A stretch of DNA of 46,537 nucleotides, from contig CANQKZ010000009.1 in the NCBI GenBank assembly GCA_947624585.1, forward strand, positions 1-46,537, given 5' to 3'. Position numbers and translations under genes: made by a program. Numbering within the stretch: the stretch's first letter is position 1; each line of letters begins with the position of its first letter. Below, one piece after another: positions 1-8,850 of this stretch. The notes beneath the pieces were generated by a model, which was not told where the DNA came from, ran no database searches, and saw nothing but the letters and a program-made list of their open reading frames with translations. The DNA comes from an uncultured Oscillospiraceae bacterium (lineage in GTDB: Bacteria; Bacillota; Clostridia; Oscillospirales; Oscillospiraceae).

Positions 1-741
1 GAGAGTACGGTATCGAGATAGGATGGATCGAGGGCGCATCTGTACTGCTTGTCGGTGATCCCGCCCTTTGTGGTGGTGTCGGTTTTCAGAATATTGAACG
101 CTATTTGCCTTAGAATGTTCATGTTTTCCGCCGAATGGTCCCGCCTTGCCCGGCTTTCATCCTCACGGAATTGCATATCCAGCACCCAATGCAGCCCGTT
201 CTCTATCCCCCAATGGCTCCGTTTCGCCGTCAGGAGCTCCGACGCTGTCCTGTTTTTGCAGCTGTAGATGAAGCAGCTGTCGCTGCGCGTGACTTCTCTC
301 CCTGTTTTACTTCGCTCCTTATGTGCCCTATCCCGGCAAGGTCTGCCCACCGCTCTCTCCCGTATACAGCACCGCTTGGTTCGTTTTCAGCACCAGAATG
401 TAGTCCGCGCCCTTATCCCGTATCTTCTTCGCTATCTTCGTCTGTGTCCCCATGGCGTCTACCGTCACGATGCATCCTTTCACCTCCAACATATCAAGGA
501 GCTTAGGCATGGCCGTGATCTCATTGCTCTTTTCCTCGCACGCGAGCTGCCCCAGCACCAGCCGCGCCTCGGTGGCGAACGCGCTCACCACGTGCAAGGG
601 CTTTTGATCTCCGCCGCCGGTCCTGCGAGCCTGCTTGCCGTCGATGGCAACGACGCCCTTGACGTACTCCACCACCCCGCGCATCCACTCCGCGAATAGC
701 GTGTGAAGCTTTTCCATGCCGACTGTCACCTCGGTTGGCAT
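1..741 (-). pseudogene. ISAs1-family transposase remnant
   Basis: Decayed DDE transposase, open to the window edge. The first part (741 down to about 328) reads VVAIDGKQARRTGG, then VTVDAMGTQTKIAKKI and DYILVLKTNQ, the typical catalytic core of ISAs1 transposases. A different frame from about 335 to 1 reads RSHWGIENGLHWVLDMQFRE and later ENMNILRQIAFNILK, the conserved C-terminal YREK-like block. Compared with the family, the N-terminal ~90 residues are missing and about 50 residues are lost between the two blocks, together with a frame change near 330-345. It is therefore dead. It lies just 3' of the SNF2 gene; only ~50 bp separate them. The family call is confident; the exact boundaries are not visible. 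Confidence 0.85.
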
Positions 742-792
742 AGCAGCATGAAACCGGGGAAAAGTAAATGCTTTTGCCGTCCCCGGATTTTG

Positions 793-3700
793 TCATCCCA
801 GGAGCTCCAGCAGGTCCTCTCGGGACATGGACAGGATGTCTCCCTGAGCGTCGGAGGCCACGGCGGACATCAGCTCCGCTTTTTTCTCCTGGAGGGTGAG
901 GATCCGCTCCTCCACGGTGTTCTGAGCGATGAGCTTGTAGACCTGGACATTGGCGGTCTGGCCGATGCGGTGGGCGCGACCCGTGGCCTGGTCCTGGGCG
1001 GCCACGTTCCACCAGGGATCATAGTGGATGACCACGTCGGCGGCGGTCAGGTTGAGTCCCGTACCGCCCGCCTTCAGGGAGATCAGGAACACCTGGGCGC
1101 CGCCGGCATTGAACCGCCGGACCAGCTCCGCCCGGGTCTCCTTGGGCGTGGAGCCCTGGAGGGTGAAGCTGGTGATGCCCATGGCCTCCAGCCTCGGCCG
1201 GATCCGGTCCAGCATGGAGGTGAACTGGGAAAACAGCAGGATCTGGTGCCCATTCTCGGTCATCCCGGCGCACAGCTCCAGACACGCCTCCAGCTTGCTG
1301 GACGCGCCTTCATAATTTTCAAAGCACAGCGCCGGATCGCAGCAGATCTGCCGCAGTCTTGTCAGCGCCGCCAGCACCTGGAGCTTTCCGCCCCCGTCCA
1401 GGGACGAGCGGATCTGCGCCGCCGTGGCCAGGTATACCTTTCTCTCCTCCTCGGTCAATGCCACACGCCGGACGTGCTCGATGACCGGCGGCAACTCCCG
1501 GAGGACATCCTTTTTGACTCTTCGGAGCATAAAGGGCTGGACCAGCCGCCGGAGCTTCTCCAGCGCGGCGGCGTCCCCGCTCTTGACGGCGGGCTTCTCC
1601 AGCTTCTCCACAAAGGCGCTGTGGGAGTAAAGGTACCCGGGCATGAGGAAGTCAAACAGGTTCCAAAGCTCGCTGAGCCTGTTCTCCATGGGCGTGCCGG
1701 TCATGATGAACCTCTGGCGGCATCGGATGCGCTTCACCGCCTTGGACACCAGGGTGGAGGCGTTTTTGATGTGCTGTCCCTCGTCCAGGGCACAGCAGTA
1801 AAACTCCCTCTCGGCGTAGAGCTCGATATCCTGCCGCAGGAGCTCGTAGGAGGTGACGATCACGTCCGCGCCCTCGGCGTTTTCCAGTATCCGCTTTCGC
1901 TCCGCCGCCGTCCCCATGACGGCGACCGCCGAAAGGCCGGGGGCAAACCTGCCGATCTCATCCATCCAGTTGAGGATCAGGGACGCGGGGCAGACCACCA
2001 GATTGGACAGACCCTTGGTCTCCCTGCGGGCCGTCAGGAAGAAGGCGATCATCTGGAGCGTCTTCCCGAGCCCCATCTCGTCGGCCAGGATCCCGCCGAA
2101 GCCGCAGCTCTCCAGCGTTTTCAGCCACTGGAATCCTAGCTTCTGGTAGGGGCGCAGGACGCCCGCCATCTCCTCGGGCACCGCGTAGTCGCTCTCGGAG
2201 AGGGACTTGAACTCCCGCACCATGGCCCGGAACCGGGCGTCCCGGTCAAAGTGTACGTCCTCCCGCTCCGAAAGGACGTTGTCGATGTAGAGGCCCCGGT
2301 ATACGGGCAGCTCCACATGGCCGCTTTTCAGCTCCCGGTCCGTCAGCCTCAGCATATGGGCCATCTCCGCCAGCGTCTCATAGCTGGAGCCGTCCAGCGT
2401 CAGATACCGCCCATCCCGGAGTCTGTGGTACCGGCGTTTCTTTGTGAGGCTCTGGTAGAGCGCCTCCAGCTCGGACACGGGAAAATCCCCGGTGTCCAGG
2501 TCCAGGAGCAGTGTGCCGCCGCTGACGGACACCCCTACGGCGGCGGGCTTCGGGCGGATGTTCCTCCCCCGCAAGCGGTCGGATACGAACACCTCCCCGC
2601 GCTCGAAGAAGCCCTCCATGCCCGATGTCATGAAGTCGTACACCTGGTCGTCTCCGGTAAGGCGGAAGTGCCCTTCCCCGTCCTCCTCCGGGAGGGCCTG
2701 CCGGGCAAATTCCATGGCGTTCCGCTCGGCGGGCAGATCCCTTTTCGGTCCGGCCTTCCCCACCGGCGTCCGGCCGGACGCCGTCTCCGTCTCATTGTAG
2801 CGGAAACGCACATCCAGCGTCAGGGCACCCTCGTCGTCCAGGTCAAAGCGGAACAGCGGCACGCACTCGTCGGGCAGGTACTTCTCCGTGATCTCCTTCG
2901 GGTCCTCCAGCGTCACCAGTCCCCGGAGCTTTGGCAGGACGTAGCCGCAGAAGGCGGGCATATCCTCCTCGGAGATAGACAGAGACGGCGTCCTCTCCCG
3001 CAGGAGCGGAAACACCCGCTCCCGGAACGCTCCGCCGCACCGCAGGATCCTGCTGCCGATACTGGCGTAGAGGTACTGTCGGCTGCCGAAAAAGACGATC
3101 TCCTCCGGCGTCTTGATTTGGAGTCTTGCCCCCTCCTTTTTGGGCGTCAGGGTCACGGTCACGGAGGGATCTCCCTCCTCCAGGAGGGGGCAGCCCCGAT
3201 CCGTCCCGTTTCCCGTCATGTTGGGGAAGCGCCGGAGCACGTCGAACAGCCTGTCAAAATAGGCGTCCGTCAGCTTCACCTGGGATTTCTTGCCGTATAC
3301 GCCGGCGCTGGAATACAAATAGTTGTAATTATTATAATTGTAAATATAATATGTACTCTGAGCGGTGACAGGGCGGAACTTCCCCGAGCAGTCCATCAAA
3401 AGCTCGATGAGCTCCCGGGAGGGCGCGTCGAAATTTTCGATCCCGTGGTACAGCGTCAGATTCTTTCCGTAGGGCACCGTTTTTTTGTTTGCCACATTGT
3501 TGAGGAATTCCTCCACGTCCTTCACCACGTACATCCGGCTCTCGCCCACGCTGAGGGAGAGCATGGGGTACTCCCCCTGGTTAAGTTCCGGATAAAGCCT
3601 CGGCTCCAGGCGGGCCCTGGGGGCGGGCGCGGACTTCTCCGCGTCCAGGTAGGCGTTCAGGATCCCCCTGGCGGCGGAGTCGGTGGCCGAGGATCGGTTC

Positions 3701-4116
3701 GGATCTGTCCGCCCCCGCTTCTCCTTCCCGGACCGCGCCGCCGTATCGGGGGTCTTCTTCGGGATATCCATGAACGCGTACTCCATAAGCTTCCGGCTTC
3801 GGTCCTCCCTCTCCCACGCCGCCGCCAGCATCGCCGCCGCCAGGTGCTTGCAGCTGCCCCGGTCGCGGAATCTGGGACAGGTGCAGTCCATATCCGCTTT
3901 CATTTTGCCGTCCTTTTCCGTCAGGGAAAAGGTCACGTCATAGACCCGTGTCCCCTGGACCTGACAGGTGTAGACAGTCTTTTTGCCGTCCACTTCCTCT
4001 TTCAGATCCTTCACCCGTCCCGCCCGAAAGTACTGTCTTCCTCTTTCATAATCCGAGGCGTTGAAGTACCTTCTCACAAAAGCTTCGTCAAACCCCATTC
4101 CAATCACCTGCTCCAC
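793..4116 (-). CDS. SWIM-domain SNF2-family DEAD/DEAH helicase
   Basis: 1107-residue Swi2/Snf2-type ATPase expected to translocate on duplex DNA and remodel protein-DNA complexes. A SWIM zinc finger lies near residues 78-91 (CxC, then C and H eight residues on: CTCPRFRDRGSCKH). A bacterial SNF2-associated region follows, then the ATPase: motif I ADEMGLGKT near residue 675, motif II DEGQ (DExQ instead of DEAH) near 776, motif III TGTPMENR, and the C-terminal lobe ending in RAHRIGQ near 1050. Length and order match bacterial SNF2/RapA-like helicases. The ATG at 4116 is the first M of MEQVIGMGF. A promoter lies 100 bp upstream. An odd AT-rich stretch at 3313-3356 encodes a Tyr/Asn run inside an otherwise GC-rich gene. 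The downstream neighbour is the ISAs1 relic. Physiological role unknown. Confidence 0.95.
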   Translation of the reverse strand: MEQVIGMGFDEAFVRRYFNASDYERGRQYFRAGRVKDLKEEVDGKKTVYTCQVQGTRVYDVTFSLTEKDGKMKADMDCTCPRFRDRGSCKHLAAAMLAAAWEREDRSRKLMEYAFMDIPKKTPDTAARSGKEKRGRTDPNRSSATDSAARGILNAYLDAEKSAPAPRARLEPRLYPELNQGEYPMLSLSVGESRMYVVKDVEEFLNNVANKKTVPYGKNLTLYHGIENFDAPSRELIELLMDCSGKFRPVTAQSTYYIYNYNNYNYLYSSAGVYGKKSQVKLTDAYFDRLFDVLRRFPNMTGNGTDRGCPLLEEGDPSVTVTLTPKKEGARLQIKTPEEIVFFGSRQYLYASIGSRILRCGGAFRERVFPLLRERTPSLSISEEDMPAFCGYVLPKLRGLVTLEDPKEITEKYLPDECVPLFRFDLDDEGALTLDVRFRYNETETASGRTPVGKAGPKRDLPAERNAMEFARQALPEEDGEGHFRLTGDDQVYDFMTSGMEGFFERGEVFVSDRLRGRNIRPKPAAVGVSVSGGTLLLDLDTGDFPVSELEALYQSLTKKRRYHRLRDGRYLTLDGSSYETLAEMAHMLRLTDRELKSGHVELPVYRGLYIDNVLSEREDVHFDRDARFRAMVREFKSLSESDYAVPEEMAGVLRPYQKLGFQWLKTLESCGFGGILADEMGLGKTLQMIAFFLTARRETKGLSNLVVCPASLILNWMDEIGRFAPGLSAVAVMGTAAERKRILENAEGADVIVTSYELLRQDIELYAEREFYCCALDEGQHIKNASTLVSKAVKRIRCRQRFIMTGTPMENRLSELWNLFDFLMPGYLYSHSAFVEKLEKPAVKSGDAAALEKLRRLVQPFMLRRVKKDVLRELPPVIEHVRRVALTEEERKVYLATAAQIRSSLDGGGKLQVLAALTRLRQICCDPALCFENYEGASSKLEACLELCAGMTENGHQILLFSQFTSMLDRIRPRLEAMGITSFTLQGSTPKETRAELVRRFNAGGAQVFLISLKAGGTGLNLTAADVVIHYDPWWNVAAQDQATGRAHRIGQTANVQVYKLIAQNTVEERILTLQEKKAELMSAVASDAQGDILSMSREDLLELLG

Positions 4117-4221
4117 GTCAAAAAGCCCGGCGTCCCCGCCGGACCCGATTCAGGAACCTCCAGGTAAATCAAAGCGCCGCCAAAACCGGCGCGGCGATTT
4201 GTCCAAAGGCCCTTTCCCTGT

Positions 4222-4250
4222 AGTGTATCATCTGCCCTATTTCTTGTCAA
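4222..4250 (-). promoter_or_regulatory. Sigma-A-type promoter of the SNF2 gene
   Basis: On the minus strand TTGACA (4250-4245) is followed by a 17-bp spacer and TACACT (4227-4222), four of six matches to the -10 consensus. It faces the SNF2 start at 4116. Between the two is a GC-rich inverted repeat at about 4162-4200 that could fold in the leader. Seen in sequence; start point not measured. Confidence 0.6.
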
Positions 4251-4290
4251 GTCATTGATTTTCGCCCTTTTTCGCGTCTCACACTGAATT

Positions 4291-4750
4291 CTAATTAAAA
4301 CAGGACAACACACATTTGTGTCCGGTGATACTACGGACCACCTCAGCAGGCACACATCGCAAAGCCGGTCGATTGGATCCACCTCCGGCGTGTAAGGAGA
4401 GAGGAAAAACACACGTATGTTCTCGGAAGCTTGAAGTATTTTGGACTTGTGCCAGGCGGCGCCGTCGCAGCATGGAACGAGAAAGCTCGATCCTCCGGTC
4501 AACGGTTCCACCGCGCCGTAAGCGTATCGGTATTCCCGGATGTGATGGCAAGGGGCCGACGGTCTCGCGCCTTTTTCGCACCGGCAATACTTTGACTTGT
4601 TGATCCGTCCGAAGCCCGCCCCGTCCTGGGGTATCAGACGCACAGTCTTTTTTGCGGATAGCTCCTCCGCCGCGATGACCTCCTCTCTTGCCTTTCTCGG
4701 GTGTCTGCTCCTCGGCATGACCTTCCTCCACCCGTGGCGCTGCAAAACAT
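4291..4750 (-). pseudogene. IS630-family transposase remnant
   Basis: Two overlapping minus frames carry pieces of an IS630 DDE transposase. One frame has LIPQDGAGFGRINKSKYC, then CHHIREYRYAYGAVEPLTGG (first Asp region), CDGAAWHKSKIL (second Asp region) and FFLSPYTPEVDPIDRLC (normally NPIE, here DPID, so the last acidic site is altered). A second frame carries the expected C-terminal end with SITGHKCVLSCFN. About 40-50 residues between the GAVEPLTGG and CDGAAWHKS blocks are missing and the frame shifts at least once, so it is inactive. It abuts the truncated FkbH-like gene at 4839-5112, which it probably interrupted or replaced. Confidence 0.75.
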
Positions 4751-4838
4751 GGTAGATTTGCCCGGTAAGCGCTCTCTATCGCGGGGACCTCCACCGGTTC
4801 ACCTGTGCGACCGTTGGAACCCTGTTTCTCCCAAGATT

Positions 4839-5112
4839 TCACGCCTTTTTTCCCTCCCGCCGTATCTCCGGCACCGTCGGCCGCCGGTCTGTCTGGAAGG
4901 CGTAGACCTCCGACCCCCGGTCCAGGAGCTGGGCGTCGATCTGGCTGTAGTCCGCGTCGTAGACCCTGACGTTCAGCCCCTCCAGCGCGGCGCGGCCCCG
5001 GACGGCCATCGCCAGAAACTGGGTCGCGCGGTTCCCAAGCACAGCGGCCCGCGCCTCCGGGCCGCCCACCTCTGTTTTTTGACGCTTTTCTCAGGTCCCT
5101 GAATGTGTACAT
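4839..5112 (-). pseudogene. N-terminal stump of an FkbH/HAD-IIIC-like protein
   Basis: Starts with ATG at 5112 (MYTFRDLRKASK), shifts frame after about 12 codons, and continues KRQKTEVGGPEARAAVLGN followed by ATQFLAMAVRG, GLNVRVYDADYSQID and DRGSEVYAFQTD. This order (LR.ALLG..ATQFLA..., then .GLN..I.EADY.QI...L.D..SE.Y.F.PD) is what I know of the N-terminal SGNH-like domain of HAD-superfamily IIIC/FkbH proteins, which in surface-polysaccharide and polyketide loci activate glyceryl or similar units. The frame then closes; the HAD phosphatase domain and the rest are absent, replaced by the IS630 relic. The family call is my recognition of the motif pattern, not a search. It sits just downstream of a GT2 glycosyltransferase gene, a fitting context. 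Confidence 0.55.
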
Positions 5113-5127
5113 GATCTTTCCCCGAAA

Positions 5128-6249
5128 TTATCGGTATCCGATTTTTAATTGAAACAGTTGAAAATTGCGTAGCCACGTCAACATTTTTCTTGCCAACGGA
5201 TGGCGCCTTTCGACCTGACGGTAATTCTTGCGACCGCTGAAGTAATCATACAACCCTTCATAATCGGCGTTCTCTAAAAAATGCCGGTAGTCCAACCAGG
5301 ATTGAATGAACTCGGACTGAACGGCAGCTCCGTCATATGTTCCCACGCTTTCCAAAAGCGGGCGATACATCATGTGTGTTTGCCGTAGCATTTCAACGGC
5401 TGATTCTTTTGGAAGGAAAAATGTATAGTCCTGACATAGATTAGAATAAAGGCAGAGCAGCTGATCGTCCTCTTTATATTGCTGCGCCGCCGTCAGCTTA
5501 TCCGGGTACAGCTTTCTTCGCTCAGTGATCCACAATAAATCATCCCTGTTTCTGCCCGGACAGTAGTTTTTGGTAACAGAACCCGAATTGAAACGGTTAT
5601 AATAATAGACGACTTCACTCGTTGTCGCGATGCGGCTGCAATGCTGCAAATATTGATAGTTGAAAAGCGCGTCCTCCCCGCATACAGCATCTGTTCTTTG
5701 CGTCAGTCCTGCATCCCGAATAGTTTTCGTTTTATACAAATGACCCGAAGATGCATATGCGGTAAAATGCGATGTGAAGAATTTATCAAAAGCCCGGGCG
5801 TCCGTTTTGTCAAACGCGGCCTCGTCAAATAAATGAAGCACAGAAGATCTGAGAAGGAAAATCTGCATAATATTGCCGCTCACAAAATCGGCGTCCGTTT
5901 CCCGCCGCTTTTTCAGGAGGGTCTCGATGGCGTTGCGCGGCAGCCAGTCATCCGCGTCCACAAACGTAATATACCCCCCGGTATTTTTGATGTAGACATT
6001 CCTCGCGCTGCTTGCGCCGCCGTTTTGCTTGCGGATCACGTTGAAACGGCTGTCCTTCTCCGCATAACGGCAGCAAATGCTCAAGCTGCGGTCCGTCGAT
6101 CCGTCGTCGATCATCAAAACCTCTATATTCCGCCAGGTTTGATCCCGAAGCGAATCCAGGCACCGTCTCAAATACTTTTCCGCGTTGTAGACCGGGATAA
6201 TCACTGAAACCTGCTCCATATTCATATAAACACGATCTTTCATAAACAT
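5128..6249 (-). CDS. Family 2 glycosyltransferase (GT-A)
   Basis: 373-residue GT2 enzyme, expected to transfer a sugar from a nucleotide donor onto a growing glycan on the cytoplasmic face of the membrane. Key features: VSVIIPVYNAEKYLRRCLDS near the start, IDDGSTDRS, GGASSARN, and the DADDW metal-binding motif near residue 110. The C-terminal part is helical with no clear membrane segments. The start is uncertain: ATG at 6249, 6225 or 6219 (MEQVSVIIP) are in frame and none has a strong ribosome site; the shortest is the usual family start. It is AT-richer than the SNF2 gene and follows the SLH gene in the same direction. Acceptor and donor cannot be inferred. Confidence 0.9.
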   Translation of the reverse strand: MFMKDRVYMNMEQVSVIIPVYNAEKYLRRCLDSLRDQTWRNIEVLMIDDGSTDRSLSICCRYAEKDSRFNVIRKQNGGASSARNVYIKNTGGYITFVDADDWLPRNAIETLLKKRRETDADFVSGNIMQIFLLRSSVLHLFDEAAFDKTDARAFDKFFTSHFTAYASSGHLYKTKTIRDAGLTQRTDAVCGEDALFNYQYLQHCSRIATTSEVVYYYNRFNSGSVTKNYCPGRNRDDLLWITERRKLYPDKLTAAQQYKEDDQLLCLYSNLCQDYTFFLPKESAVEMLRQTHMMYRPLLESVGTYDGAAVQSEFIQSWLDYRHFLENADYEGLYDYFSGRKNYRQVERRHPLARKMLTWLRNFQLFQLKIGYR

Positions 6250-6255
6250 CCGCGT

Positions 6256-6296
6256 GGCGAAAGATCTCCGGTGGACCGGAAATCTTTCGCCTTTTT
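6256..6296 (+). terminator. 17-bp hairpin with T run on the plus strand
   Basis: GGCGAAAGAT at 6256 pairs with ATCTTTCGCC ending at 6291 (17-bp arms, one mismatch, 2-nt loop), followed by TTTTT at 6292-6296. It has the form of an intrinsic terminator, but for plus-strand transcription, whereas both flanking genes read on the minus strand. On the minus strand there is no T tail. It may stop antisense transcription or process the SLH-GT2 mRNA. Confidence 0.45.
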
Positions 6297-6330
6297 CATC
6301 TGTCTTTCAAATATGCGGCCAGCCGCGTCC

Positions 6331-8836
6331 TCACTTGACCCAGGTCTCGACGCTCACGTCTCTTGTGAATTTGTGGGTGTTGGACGCCTCCTCGATGTCG
6401 TAGTAGGCCCAGTAGGTGGAGAGGGCGTCGGGGAAGGTGACGATCTCGTCGGCGTGGCTGTCGATGTAGTTCCGGTCGCCGAAGCGGCGGAGCATACGGT
6501 TGATGATGGTGACGGCCTCGGCTCTGGAGAGAAGGCCGGTGGGGTCGAAGGTGCCGTTGTCCTTGCCCACGATCCAGCCGTAGATGACGGCGCCCACCAC
6601 GTGGTCGTAGTACCAGCTGCCCTCCTCAAGGTCGGGGAAGATGTTCTCCCCTCCGGGATTCCGGCTGGCAAATCGCATGGCGATGGTGGTGAACTCGGCC
6701 CTGGTGATGGGGCGGTCGGGCTCGAATTTGTCCCCGCCGGTGCCCTGGAGGATACCGAGGTCGGCAAGCGTCCCCACCCGCGTCCGCATACCACTCGTTT
6801 GCGGGCACGTCGCTGAATTCCGGCGCTACGGGGGTCTGGTCCCGCAGGAGGTTATAGAACATCTGGGCCGCCTCCTTGCGGGTGATGTTTGCCGTGGGCG
6901 CGAAGAGGCCGCCGGGGACGCCCTGGACGTAGCTGAAATGACTGTCGGTGTTGAGGAGGAGCGCCACGCCGGTATCCTTCGGGTCGGCCATGTCCTTCTG
7001 CCAACCGGCGTAAAGCGTCATGTTTTTGTCGGGCTTGACGGAGGTGACGCGGGTCGTAAGCTCGGGATCCGTGTACCAGCCGGTGAAGATCCATCCATCC
7101 CTCCGAGGGACGATGTTCTCCAGCCTGAGGGTGGAGCCGCGCACGACGCTCCTTGCGGTGACGCCCGCGCCGCCGTTTGTCTCAAAGGTGACGCGGTAGT
7201 AGGACTCCGGCGTGTACTCGTCCACGGACATCGTGGAGACGCCGAAGGCGTACACGGAGAAGCGGTTGGCCTTGACAGTGATGTATTCGGCGCCGACGCC
7301 GTCCTCATTGCCCAGGGTGCTTATGTAGTAGCACTCGTAATTCGCCCCGGGGCCTTCGAAGGGGGAAACCTTGCGCATGGGCTGAATGTCCCGCCCGTGG
7401 CGGCGGAAGGCCAGGATGTTCTGGGCGGTGACCTCGGGGTCGCCCTCCCCCCTGGCCCCGTCAGCGTCGGCAATGGCGGCGCGGAGGGCGGCGGAGATGG
7501 GGAATCTCATGGTGATGAGGCCGGGGGTGTTGGTGATCGTATTATCCTCCTCATCTCTTTGCCGCCACATACCGGAGCTGTCTTTCTCCCATTCCTCTAT
7601 ATGTTCGGTGATGACCACGTTGACAAAGTCTACAAATTTGTCACCGTCCAGGCTATACCCGGCTCCGGCCTCATTGATATCCTCAACCGCATCGGCGATC
7701 GAGGTCCCGTCTTCAAGAAGATCCGTGGAATCGACGTCCAGAGGAGTCGCCTCAAGCTTCACGTCCACGACAGTGACCTGATTCTCAGTGGGAAGGGTCT
7801 TCTCGCTGTCCGGAATGGCGCTCTCCAGATTGTCCACGGCGACATTGCCTTCCACCTCGGTGTTGAGGAACGTGGCGGGCAGCATCACCGGTACGGTGAC
7901 CTCAGGCCCATCCACCACGCATTCCTTCTCGCACTTGATTTCGCCGCCCTCCGCCAAGGTGACAGCGACGGTGACGTTGTAGGCGCCGTAGGGGAGATTG
8001 GAAATCTTACAGGTCCAGCGGCCGTCGCCGGCATCTTCCACCGTAATCGGATCCTCATAACCGGGTATGGTGACGGTAACCGTGCTCACCGTCCCCACGG
8101 ACTCGGGGTCCCTTCTGATGTCAAGGGTGAGCGTTCCCAACGGGACATTGGTGGGGACCTCCACATACGCGGCGTCTTTGACCGTGCCCTCGCCGTAGAG
8201 GGGGACGCCTCTGCCGCTCTGTCTGGAAATATCCACACTTCCGACGGTGGTGATCGGTCCCTTTTCCAGGACCAACGCCACCACCTTGTCCGCCGGGACA
8301 GGAAGCCAATCGGATGTGACGGTCACCGGGGTCCGGAGTTCCTCCTTGACCGTCTCCGCCGGGGCGGTCTTCCAAGCGGTGTCCTTGTCGGGGTTCAGTC
8401 TGAACTGGACCTTCACGGCGTTGCCGTCATCCTCCTCCACAAACCGCGCGGTGAGGACATCGTCCCCGGTGATGTAGCCTTCAGCGGGAAGGAACACGTT
8501 TCGGGGGTTGTCGAAGGTGAAAATCAGGTCCTCGGTGCCGTCCATCAGGTCGATGAGGTCGCCCTTCAGCCAGCAGGTGAAGAGAAGGTCGTTGAGCACA
8601 TTTTCCTTGTCGTGATAGACGGCCACGGCCTCGGCAAACTGGTTGCCAATCTCCATAGTGCCGGTGTATCGTGCCTGATACATCCCGTCGGAGCCGTATT
8701 GCAGCTCCAGGCCCAATTCAAATTCCTGCCGAAGGTCCGGCAGGTCCACATCCCGCGCCAGGGCAGGCGGCATCACCGACACGGCCAGGCACAGCGCCAG
8801 GATCAGGGTCAAAAAACGACTTGCTGTTTTTTTCAT
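6331..8836 (-). CDS. Secreted SLH-domain surface protein (one frameshift)
   Basis: About 834 residues if a single extra base is removed. ATG at 8836 is chosen because GGAGGAG lies 6 nt upstream; the signal peptide is KKTASRFLTLILALCLAV ending ALA. The long middle region is of unknown fold with beta-rich sequence. An InlB/Flg_new-type repeat lies near residues 545-610 (TFETNGGAG ... FTGWYTDPE ... LYAGW). Three SLH modules follow (VQGVPGGLFAPTANITRKEAAQMFYNLL begins the first; LQGTGGDKF and VGKDNGTFDPTG mark the next two), which anchor to pyruvylated wall polysaccharide. The frame breaks at about 6775-6780, in GCGGGTGGGG, inside the second SLH module: reading through one extra G restores a complete C-terminus down to 6331. 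Probably the last but one gene of the galU operon. A sequencing error or a real slip are both possible. Confidence 0.85.
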
Positions 8837-8850
8837 GCTGTTCTCCTCCG

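Noticed and set aside
703..2139. 478-residue plus-strand open frame opposite the SNF2 gene
   Set aside because: Shadow of a GC-rich gene; no ribosome site, no recognisable domain, and the opposite frame has all helicase motifs.
2251..4167. 638-residue plus-strand open frame
   Set aside because: Antisense shadow of the helicase gene with biased His/Pro/Arg composition typical of such frames.
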